Below, one piece after another: positions 57,487 through 64,000 of a DNA stretch of 64,000 bases. Made by a program: the position numbers and the translations under genes. Position 1 is the first letter of the stretch. Each line of letters begins with the position of its first letter. The notes beneath the pieces are model-generated. The model made no database searches. It saw only the letters and a program-made list of their open reading frames with translations, and was not told the DNA's origin. The stretch is from Nonomuraea montanisoli. Lineage in GTDB: Bacteria > Actinomycetota > Actinomycetes > Streptosporangiales > Streptosporangiaceae. The DNA lies in contig NZ_JABWGN010000019.1 of assembly GCF_013363975.1 (NCBI RefSeq), positions 123,515 through 187,514 on the forward strand. Reading direction: 5' to 3'.

Positions 57487-58902
57487 GTGAGTGAGGGGAA
57501 GCCGATGCGGCTCTGGGGCGGACGTTTCGAGGGGGGCCCGGCCGACGCGCTGACCCGGCTGTCGGTGAGCGTGCACTTCGACTGGCGGCTCGTGCCGTAC
57601 GACCTGGCCGCCTCGCGCGCCCACGCCCGCGTGCTGCACCGCGCCGGGCTGCTGGACGAGCAGGAGCTGGAGCGCATGATCGGCGCGCTGGACGACCTGG
57701 AGCGCGCCTGCAAGGCGGGCGAGTTCCGGCCGACGGTCGCCGACGAGGACGTGCACACCGCGCTGGAGCGCGGCCTGCTGGAGCGGCTCGGCTCGCTCGG
57801 CGGCAAGCTGCGCGCCGGCCGCAGCCGCAACGACCAGATCGCCACCGACCTGCGTCTCTACCTGCGCGACCACGCCCGCACCATCGTCTCCCGGCTGGTC
57901 GAGCTGGAGACGGCGCTCATGGAGCAGGCCGGGCAGCACGCCGACACCGCGGCCCCGGGCATGACCCACCTGCAGCACGCGCAGCCGGTGTCGTTCGGCC
58001 ACCAGTTGCTCGCCCACGTCCACGCCTTCGCCCGCGACATCGACCGCCTCACCGACTGGGACAAGCGCGCCGCGGTCTCGCCGCTCGGCGCCGGCGCGCT
58101 GGCCGGCTCGTCGCTGCCGCTCGACCCGCAGGCGGTGGCCGCCGAGCTGGGCTTCGACAGCGCCGCGCCCAACTCGATGGACGCCGTGGCCGACCGCGAC
58201 TTCGCCGCCGAGTTCCTGTTCGACGCCGCCATGATCGGGGTCCACCTGTCGCGGCTCGGCGAGGAGATCGTGCTGTGGGCCTCGCAGGAGTTCCGCTGGA
58301 TCGAGATGGACGACGCCTACTCCACCGGCTCGTCGATCATGCCGCAGAAGAAGAACCCCGACGTGGCCGAGCTGGCCCGCGGCAAGTCCGGCCGGCTCAT
58401 CGGCAACCTCATGTCGCTGCTGACCACGCTCAAGGGCCTGCCGCTCACCTACAACCGTGACCTGCAGGAGGACAAGGAGCCGGTCTTCGACGCCGTCGAC
58501 ACCCTGCTGCTGGTTCTGCCCGCGATGGCCGGCCTGGTCGCCACGATGCGCGTCAACACCGCCCGCCTCCAGGCGTCGGCCCCCGACGGGTTCGCGCTGG
58601 CCACCGACCTGGCCGAGCTGCTCGTCCGGCGCGGCGTGCCGTTCCGCGACGCCCACGAGGCCGTCGGGCACCTGGTCGTGTACTGCCAGTCCTACGACAA
58701 GGACCTGGGCGACCTCACCGACGACGAGCTGATCAAGGTGTCGGAGCACCTGACGCCCGACGTCCGCGACGTGCTCAACGTGCCCGGCGCGCTGGCCGCC
58801 CGCAAGGCCCACGGCGGCACCGCCCCCGACCGCGTCCGCGACCAGATCGCCGCGCTGCGCGAGGCCGTCGACGCCCAGGCCGCATGGGCGGCGGGCTCCT
58901 GA
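57487..58902 (+). CDS. argH: Argininosuccinate lyase
   Basis: Final arginine step, giving arginine and fumarate. MRLWGGRFEGGP, RSRNDQIATDLRLYL, HLQHAQPVSFGH and the fumarase-superfamily loop GSSIMPQKKNPDV are present. The start GTG 57487 has GGAG nine bases upstream. ATG 57478 is only two bases after GGAGG, so it is less likely but possible. The last 19 bases overlap the glycosylase gene. Confidence 0.95.
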   Translation: MSEGKPMRLWGGRFEGGPADALTRLSVSVHFDWRLVPYDLAASRAHARVLHRAGLLDEQELERMIGALDDLERACKAGEFRPTVADEDVHTALERGLLERLGSLGGKLRAGRSRNDQIATDLRLYLRDHARTIVSRLVELETALMEQAGQHADTAAPGMTHLQHAQPVSFGHQLLAHVHAFARDIDRLTDWDKRAAVSPLGAGALAGSSLPLDPQAVAAELGFDSAAPNSMDAVADRDFAAEFLFDAAMIGVHLSRLGEEIVLWASQEFRWIEMDDAYSTGSSIMPQKKNPDVAELARGKSGRLIGNLMSLLTTLKGLPLTYNRDLQEDKEPVFDAVDTLLLVLPAMAGLVATMRVNTARLQASAPDGFALATDLAELLVRRGVPFRDAHEAVGHLVVYCQSYDKDLGDLTDDELIKVSEHLTPDVRDVLNVPGALAARKAHGGTAPDRVRDQIAALREAVDAQAAWAAGS

Positions 58903-59609
58903 CCTCCGCGCCGCTGCCGCGCTCGTTCTTCGACCGGCCCTCCCACGAGGTCGCGCCCGACCTGCTCGGGCGCGTCCTCGTGCACGGCCCCGTCGCGGTG
59001 CGGCTCACCGAGGTCGAGGCGTACGGCGGGCCGGGCGAGGACCCGGCCGCCCACACCTACCGGGGCAGGACGCCCCGCAACGCGGTGATGTTCGGGCCGC
59101 CGGGCCACCTGTACGTGTACTTCACCTACGGCATGCACTTCTGCGCCAACCTGGTGTGCCTGCCCGAGGACCACGGCTCGGCCGTGCTGCTGCGCGCCGG
59201 GGAGATCCTGGCCGGGCTCGACGTGGCCCGGGAGCGGCGCCTGGTCAACGGCGACCGCACCCGGCGCATCCCCGAACGCGACCTCGCCCGCGGCCCCGCG
59301 CGGCTGGCCACCGCGCTCGGCCTGACACGCGAGCACAACGGGCTCGACGCGGTACTGGACGGCGCGCCGGGCCGCTTCACCGAGCTCGGACTGACCGGAG
59401 TCCCCGCCGGAGCCGCCGTCGTCCTGGAGGGCGTCCCGCCCGAGCCGGACGCGATCCGGTCAGGTCCCCGCACCGGGATCTCGACCGCCAAGGACACGCC
59501 GTGGCGGTTCTGGATCGACGGCGACCCGACCGTGTCGCCGTACCGGGCTCACGTGCCGCGCCGCCGCAGCACCGCCGCCACCTCGGTGGGGGAGGCGCCC
59601 AGCTCGTGA
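58884..59609 (+). CDS. DNA-3-methyladenine glycosylase (AAG/Mpg family)
   Basis: Removes alkylated purines in base-excision repair. The AAG pattern is seen: LLGRVLVH, LTEVEAYGGPGEDPAAH with the catalytic Glu, GHLYVYFTYGMHFCANLVC, and RIPERDLARGPARLATALG. The 241-residue length is typical. It overlaps argH by 19 bases and, at its end, the convergent PH-domain gene by 61 bases. The extended tail after the glycosylase domain is Arg/Ser-rich. Confidence 0.92.
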   Translation: MGGGLLTSAPLPRSFFDRPSHEVAPDLLGRVLVHGPVAVRLTEVEAYGGPGEDPAAHTYRGRTPRNAVMFGPPGHLYVYFTYGMHFCANLVCLPEDHGSAVLLRAGEILAGLDVARERRLVNGDRTRRIPERDLARGPARLATALGLTREHNGLDAVLDGAPGRFTELGLTGVPAGAAVVLEGVPPEPDAIRSGPRTGISTAKDTPWRFWIDGDPTVSPYRAHVPRRRSTAATSVGEAPSS

Positions 59610-59950
59610 GCGCTGAAGATGTGCAGGTGATCGCCCGTGTCGATCTCCAGCATCTCGCTGCGCAGGCCGTACCTGCGGCGCACCTCCACCTTGACGTCCC
59701 GTACGTCCGCCCACGGCACGTGCCTGCGCCCGGCGAACCCGTGCACCACCGTGATCCCGTCCTCCGACACCGACAGCCGGACGGGCACGAGCAGATCGCG
59801 CAGCCCCATGGCGCCCACGAGCAGCGCCGCCGGGACGGCCAGCATCACCCCGCGCACGTCACCGTTCGCGTACCAGAAGACGGCGAGCCCCGCGCACCCC
59901 AGAGCCCCTAAGATCTTCGAAACGGCCAGCTCGCGATGGACCCTCCACAT
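59549..59950 (-). CDS. PH-domain (bPH-like) membrane protein
   Basis: The 133-residue product has two hydrophobic segments in the first half (LGALGCAGLAVFWYA and VRGVMLAVPAALLVGAMGL). A small beta domain with ITVVHGFAGRRHVPWADVRDVKV follows, the pattern of bacterial PH-like proteins. The start chosen is ATG 59950 (MWRVHRELAVSKIL), though the ribosome site is weak. It is convergent with the glycosylase. Confidence 0.75.
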   Translation of the reverse strand: MWRVHRELAVSKILGALGCAGLAVFWYANGDVRGVMLAVPAALLVGAMGLRDLLVPVRLSVSEDGITVVHGFAGRRHVPWADVRDVKVEVRRRYGLRSEMLEIDTGDHLHIFSAHELGASPTEVAAVLRRRGT

Positions 59951-60035
59951 GGTTGCCGAGCGTATTCCAAGTGGCGGGGTGAGGCCGCGATCGGGCAGGC
60001 TGTAACCACTCAACGTCTATCGGAAAGCCAGCACC

Positions 60036-61301
60036 GTGACCGACATTCTGGACGAGCTCCACTGGCGCGACGTCATCGCGCAGACCACCGACATCGCGGC
60101 CCTGCGCGAGGCGCTGTCGAAGGGGCCGATCACGGTCTATGCCGGCTTCGACCCGACCGCCCCGTCCCTGCACATGGGCAACCTCGCGACACTGCTGATC
60201 CTCACCCGCTTCCAGCGGGCCGGCCACCGGCCGGTCGGGCTGGTCGGCGGGGCGACCGGCCTGATCGGCGACCCGAGCGGCCGCAGCACCGAGCGCGTGC
60301 TCAACACCAGCGAGGTCGTCGCCGAGTGGGTGAGTAAGATCCGGACGCAGGTGGAGAAGTTCCTGTCCTTCGAGCCCGGCCCCACCGCCGCCGAGCTCGT
60401 CAGCAACCTCGACTGGACCGCCGAGCTGTCGGCCATCGACTTCCTGCGTGACGTCGGCAAGCACTTCCCGGTCAACCGCATGCTGGCCCGCGAGTCGGTC
60501 TCCGCCCGGCTCGGCGGCGAGGGGCTCAGCTACACCGAGTTCAGCTACCAGATCCTCCAGGCCAACGACTACCTGGAGCTCTACCGCCGCCAGAACTGCA
60601 CGCTCCAGGTCGGCGGCAGCGACCAGTGGGGCAACATCACCGCCGGCGTCGACCTGATCCGCCGCGTCGAGGGCGCCCACGTGCACGCGCTCACCGGCAA
60701 GCTCATCACCAAGGCCGACGGCACCAAGTTCGGCAAGACGGCCGGCGGCGCGGTCTGGCTCGACCCCGCGCTGACCAGCCCGTACGCCTTCTACCAGTAC
60801 TGGCTCAACGCCGACGACCGCGACGTGATCCGCCTGCTCAAGGTGTTCACCTTCCGCACCCGCGAGGAGATCGACGCGCTGGAGAAGGCCGTCGCCGAGC
60901 GGCCGTTCGCCCGTGAGGCGCAGCGCACGCTCGCCGAGGACCTGACCACCCTGGTCCACGGCGCCGACGAGCTCGCGGCCGCCATCGCGGCGTCCAAGGC
61001 GCTGTTCGGGCAGGGGGCGCTGGAGGAACTGTCCGCCGCGACGCTGGAGGCCGCCCTGGCCGAGGTGCCCAAGGCCGCCGTGCCGGCGCTCGGGGCGCCG
61101 CTGGTCGACCTGATGGCCGACAGCGGGCTGGTCGAGTCGAAGTCCGCGGCCCGCCGGGCGGTCAAGGAGGGCGGGGCGTACCTCAACAACGTCAAGATCA
61201 CCGACGAGGCGTACGTGCCGGCGTCGGACGACCTGCTGCACGGGCGCTTCCTGGTGCTGCGGCGCGGCAAGAAGTCGATCGGCGGCGTCGTCGTCGGCTG
61301 A
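60036..61301 (+). CDS. tyrS: Tyrosyl-tRNA synthetase
   Basis: A class I synthetase of 421 residues. The HIGH-like PTAPSLHMGN, the tyrosine-binding region GGSDQWGNITAG, and KFGKT (the KMSKS equivalent) are visible. The C-terminal S4-like RNA-binding domain has SKSAARRAVKEGGAYLNN. The start is GTG 60036 with GGAAAG upstream. Confidence 0.96.
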   Translation: MTDILDELHWRDVIAQTTDIAALREALSKGPITVYAGFDPTAPSLHMGNLATLLILTRFQRAGHRPVGLVGGATGLIGDPSGRSTERVLNTSEVVAEWVSKIRTQVEKFLSFEPGPTAAELVSNLDWTAELSAIDFLRDVGKHFPVNRMLARESVSARLGGEGLSYTEFSYQILQANDYLELYRRQNCTLQVGGSDQWGNITAGVDLIRRVEGAHVHALTGKLITKADGTKFGKTAGGAVWLDPALTSPYAFYQYWLNADDRDVIRLLKVFTFRTREEIDALEKAVAERPFAREAQRTLAEDLTTLVHGADELAAAIAASKALFGQGALEELSAATLEAALAEVPKAAVPALGAPLVDLMADSGLVESKSAARRAVKEGGAYLNNVKITDEAYVPASDDLLHGRFLVLRRGKKSIGGVVVG

Positions 61302-61315
61302 CCCGGCTCCGTGAC

Positions 61316-61343
61316 CGCGGGTCCTCCCTCAGGGGAGGGCCCG
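61316..61343 (+). terminator. Hairpin after tyrS
   Basis: Arms GCGGGTCCTCCC (61316-61327) and GGGAGGGCCCGC (61332-61343) pair with a single G-U and a TCAG loop. It probably serves tyrS and the convergent glycosyltransferase. Confidence 0.65.
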
Positions 61344-61377
61344 CGCTCATGCCTCCCTCGACTCTCCCTCGACGGGA

Positions 61378-62856
61378 TCAACGTCGGGCGGCGTCGGCTC
61401 CGGAACGGGTGAACAGGGCGACGGTGAGCCCCGGCAACTCGGCCGAGTGCCACGACGAGACCGCCTTGAATCCCGCCTCCTTGACGGCCTTCACGCGCGG
61501 CAGCTTGTCGCCTGACGCCTTGGTCCCGCGCCACACCACCCACACGCGCTTCTGATCCCGCAGCGCCTCGGCGACGTCCGTACGCTCGGGGAAGCCGAAC
61601 CCGCCCGCCTCCGGCGCGGGACCCAGCCGCAGAACGTCGAGGGCCAGGTCCGGGGGCGCGTAGTAGTCGAAACCGGCACGCACCGAGCTCTGACCGAACA
61701 CGATCGCGTCCCCCTCCCGCGCCGCCACCCGCCGCACCGCGCCCGGGAAGTCCTCGAACCTGCCGTTGAAGGCTCTCAGCTCGGTGTGCCGGTCCAGCCC
61801 GGCCACCGCCGCGACGCCGACCAGCAGGCACCCCGCGGCAACGGCCGCGACCGGGGGCCGCACGGCCGCCACGGCCAGGGCCGCCAGCAGCGCCAGGGCC
61901 GGGGACGTGACGAACAGGTACCGGTCCACGTACAACGGGGTGATCAGCAGCGACACCGTGAGCAGCAGGATCGGCGGCCCCACCAGCCAGGCGCCCAGCG
62001 CCGCCGACCACGTGCGCTCGCGCGGCCACGTCAGCGCCACGCCCGCGAGCGCCACGGCGAACACCGCCACGCCGGCCGTCTCCGCGCCCGCCGCCATCTT
62101 GGGGAACTTCACCAGCACCTCCGGCCCGCGCTCCTGGATCCAGCTCACCGCGTGCCGCTCGCCGTACCCCACCAGGCCGAGCACCAGCGCCGGCACGCAC
62201 CCGGCGGCCAGCGCGGGCAGGGCCCGGGTCAGCAGCTCCCGGAGCCGGTCCTGACGTCGCGGCGCCGACAGCAGGATCGGCAGGTGGGCGGGCAGCGTGA
62301 GCACCGCGAACAGGTGCGTCGAGCAGACCAGCGCGACCGACACCCCGTACAGCACCCACCCGCGCCGCGGAGTCGCGCGGGTCAGGCGGTGCAGGCACCA
62401 GAAGGAGAACACCACGGCCGCCGCCGCGAACGCGTAGGGCCGGGCGAACGCGCCGTAGTAGGACACGGACGGCAGGACCGCGAACAGCACGGCGGCTGTC
62501 ACCCCCGCCCGGCCGCTGTGCAGCCGCCGTCCCAGGTCGGCGAGGAAGCCCGCCGCCACCCCGATCGCCAGCGCGGAGGGCAGCCGCAGCCACAGCTCGG
62601 CCGTACCGAACTGGGTCCACAGATGCATGAACAGGTAGTACGGCAGGAAATGGCCGTCGATGTGCCGGGAAAGCTCCCACAACCCGGACAGCGAGCGGGA
62701 GGCCGCGCTGATCGTGGCCAGTTCGTCGCCGTTGAGGGAGGCGGAGCCGGAGCCGCTGAGCGCCGCCAGACCGCCCGCCGCCCCTGCCGCCCAGGCGCCC
62801 CACCAGCGGGTACGGGTGACACTCGGGGCAATCGGGGCAACTGTGGCGGCGGTCAT
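61378..62856 (-). CDS. GT39/ArnT-like membrane glycosyltransferase
   Basis: A 492-residue polytopic protein with about nine to eleven helices. The early LNGDELATI has the acidic pair that is catalytic in polyprenyl-phosphate-dependent mannosyl- or arabinosyl-transferases. SRHIDGHFLPYYLFMHLW follows, as in GT39/ArnT proteins. A soluble C-terminal domain ends with WHSAELPGLTVALF. Donor and acceptor are unknown. The start is ATG 62856. The gene is divergent from the HAD gene (34-base gap). Confidence 0.78.
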   Translation of the reverse strand: MTAATVAPIAPSVTRTRWWGAWAAGAAGGLAALSGSGSASLNGDELATISAASRSLSGLWELSRHIDGHFLPYYLFMHLWTQFGTAELWLRLPSALAIGVAAGFLADLGRRLHSGRAGVTAAVLFAVLPSVSYYGAFARPYAFAAAAVVFSFWCLHRLTRATPRRGWVLYGVSVALVCSTHLFAVLTLPAHLPILLSAPRRQDRLRELLTRALPALAAGCVPALVLGLVGYGERHAVSWIQERGPEVLVKFPKMAAGAETAGVAVFAVALAGVALTWPRERTWSAALGAWLVGPPILLLTVSLLITPLYVDRYLFVTSPALALLAALAVAAVRPPVAAVAAGCLLVGVAAVAGLDRHTELRAFNGRFEDFPGAVRRVAAREGDAIVFGQSSVRAGFDYYAPPDLALDVLRLGPAPEAGGFGFPERTDVAEALRDQKRVWVVWRGTKASGDKLPRVKAVKEAGFKAVSSWHSAELPGLTVALFTRSGADAARR

Positions 62857-62890
62857 CACCGGGGCAGAATACGCGCATAAGCTCGGGGAT

Positions 62891-63484
62891 ATGGCTGATG
62901 TGATCGTTTTCGACCTGTACGGCGTGATCGCGCGGACCCAGACGGAGGAGGCCAAGCGGCGGCTCGTCGAGCTGGCCGGGGTCTCCGGCGAGCGGTTCTG
63001 GGAGGCGTACTGGGCGTGCCGTCCCGCCTATGACGCGGGCCAAGACGGCGCGGCGTACTGGGCGGCGGTGGCCGACCACCTGGGTGCGCGGTTCGCCGAC
63101 GTCCCGGCGCTGCGGCAGGCCGACCTCGACAGCTGGTGCCAGGTGGACGAGGAGATGGTCGGGTTGGTGCGCGAGCTGGCCGGCCAGGGACGCAGGCTCG
63201 GGCTGCTGTCCAACATCATCGAGGACCTGGTGCCGGTGTGGGAGACGCGGCACGGGTCATGGCTCGGCGGGTTCGCGTCGCTGACGTTCTCGTGCCGGAT
63301 CGGGGTGGCCAAGCCGGACCGGCGGGCGTACGAGATCTGCGCGGAGCGACTGGGGGTGGCGCCGTCCGACGTGCTGTTCATCGACGACAACGGGGCGAAC
63401 GTGGTGGCGGCGCGCGAGGCGGGCATGTCCGCGGAGCTGTTCACCTCGGCGGAGCAGGTGCGCGCGCTGACGAAGCGTCCCTGA
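62891..63484 (+). CDS. HAD-superfamily hydrolase
   Basis: A 197-residue HAD protein. The nucleophile motif is FDLYGVI, where Tyr replaces the second Asp of phosphatases, as in 2-haloacid dehalogenases. LLSNIIED (motif II), KPDRRAYE (motif III Lys) and FIDDNGANV (motif IV) are intact. The cap is short and helical. Activity could be dehalogenase or epoxide-hydrolase-like rather than phosphatase; this cannot be settled by eye. ATG 62891 is the natural start. Confidence 0.82.
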   Translation: MADVIVFDLYGVIARTQTEEAKRRLVELAGVSGERFWEAYWACRPAYDAGQDGAAYWAAVADHLGARFADVPALRQADLDSWCQVDEEMVGLVRELAGQGRRLGLLSNIIEDLVPVWETRHGSWLGGFASLTFSCRIGVAKPDRRAYEICAERLGVAPSDVLFIDDNGANVVAAREAGMSAELFTSAEQVRALTKRP

Positions 63485-63557
63485 GCCTCCCCCTGGGCGC
63501 GGCCGCGGTGGGGGAGAGGGGCCCGAGGCGAGGAGGCGCGCCGGTGTGTGGGCTGAT

Positions 63558-63586
63558 TTGACGAGGAGAGGATGGCGACCTAGTCT
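63558..63586 (+). promoter_or_regulatory. Upstream rRNA operon promoter
   Basis: TTGACG (63558-63563) and TAGTCT (63581-63586) lie 17 bases apart, about 405 bases before the 16S gene. The stretch 63485-63557 shows nothing else. Confidence 0.6.
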
Positions 63587-63734
63587 TTGTCTTCGCCCGG
63601 GAGTGAGCCGGACGCCAGATGGCGGCCGGGCCCCAGGGCAAATCCCTTCACAGCGAGCCACTCGGCCGGCGTGCTTCGGCGCGTGCAGGTCCGGGCCGTT
63701 CTGGGCGCGTCCGTGTCACCGGAAATCCGGTTGA

Positions 63735-63764
63735 TTCGACACGACCGGGGTGGCACGGTAAGTT
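63735..63764 (+). promoter_or_regulatory. Possible middle rRNA operon promoter
   Basis: TTCGAC (63735-63740) and TAAGTT (63759-63764) are 18 bases apart. This is weaker than the flanking promoters. Confidence 0.3.
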
Positions 63765-63804
63765 GCGGGGGTTGCCTCTTACCAGGTGATCACCGATCTG
63801 GAGA

Positions 63805-63834
63805 TTGACACCAGATCAGAGAGTCTGATAAGAT
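63805..63834 (+). promoter_or_regulatory. Main rRNA operon promoter
   Basis: A perfect -35 TTGACA (63805-63810) and -10 TAAGAT (63829-63834), spaced by 18 bases, stand about 157 bases before the 16S gene. It is the strongest promoter-like sequence in the window. Confidence 0.85.
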
Positions 63835-63991
63835 AGCGATACGGAGTCTGCGCCTCTTGCAGTACTGAAGAGTACGCGTCCGTTTCTTGAGAACTCAACA
63901 GTGTGTTAAAAGCCAGTGCATGAACAATGCATGACCCCGTCATATCGGCGAAAGCCGGTGACGGATTCCTTTTTAGTTGGGTATCAGACCT
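63835..63991 (+). other. rRNA operon leader with antitermination/processing elements
   Basis: GTACT-GAAG-AGTAC (63862-63875) forms a small hairpin. TTGAG-AA-CTCAA (63887-63898) is the hairpin commonly seen before actinobacterial 16S genes and is followed by TGTTAAAAG. A larger CCGTCA/TGACGG hairpin with a GAAA tetraloop lies at about 63936-63963 and is followed by CCTTTTT. The last part probably pairs with the 16S 3' flank for processing. Confidence 0.7.
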
Positions 63992-64000
63992 TTAATGGAG
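63992..64000 (+). rRNA. rrs: 16S rRNA gene, first bases only
   Basis: The window ends in TTTAATGGAG. This aligns with the bases before AGTTTGATC at the 5' end of 16S rRNA, so the gene continues past the right edge. The exact mature end is uncertain by a few bases. Confidence 0.45.

Overview
The window is high-GC actinobacterial chromosome. The evidence is frequent GTG starts, four-base start/stop overlaps (GTGA or ATGA), a mycobacterial-type LexA box before ruvC, a Streptomyces-like ARG box before argC, and gene order (ruvCAB-yajC-secD-secF-apt-relA, then alaS-ruvX-mltG-aroE, infC-rpmI-rplT, pheST, argCJBDFR-GH) that matches what I recall of Streptomyces and Streptosporangiales. A member of the Streptosporangiaceae (for example Nonomuraea or Streptosporangium) is my best guess; this is inference from style and gene order. 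No insertion sequence, prophage, CRISPR array or tRNA gene was seen.

Layout. 1-2567: 3' end of a permease-like membrane protein and an Eis-type acetyltransferase. 3025-12573: SOS-controlled ruvCAB, then Sec-translocon auxiliary genes yajC, secD and secF, then apt and relA. 12679-21705: a DUF349 protein, two anchored cyclophilins, an MBL hydrolase, hisS, aspS, a DUF2231 membrane protein and rarA. 21785-28600: two large divergent TIR-transmembrane-beta-propeller genes, the one clearly accessory insertion. 28786-36824: DUF948, DUF6167, alaS, ruvX, a repeat ORF, two tandem mltG-like genes and aroE. 36790-37460: a PIN/Phd toxin-antitoxin pair. 37718-40050: attenuator, infC (apparent ATC start), rpmI, rplT and an RNA methyltransferase. 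40372-45193: a sensor kinase and pheST. 45248-50302: a mixed set (Uma2, MFS exporter, SnoaL-like, membrane protein, acyl-CoA synthetase). 50499-58902: a complete arginine cluster with its repressor. 58884-63484: DNA glycosylase, PH-domain protein, tyrS, GT39-like glycosyltransferase and HAD hydrolase. 63558-64000: promoters and leader of an rRNA operon whose 16S gene begins at the right edge.

Gene cooperation. ruvCAB processes Holliday junctions and rarA acts at stalled forks. yajC-secD-secF helps Sec export. relA makes and degrades (p)ppGpp. The arg genes convert glutamate to arginine under ArgR.

The most unusual content is (i) the divergent TIR-WD40 pair, a candidate immune or signalling locus sitting inside an otherwise conserved translation/DNA-repair neighbourhood, and (ii) a recurring habit of short GC-rich tandem repeats. 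These lie just after stop codons (some copy the last codons of the gene) or inside coding regions (RuvC tail, TIR linker, propeller insert, ORF between ruvX and mltG).
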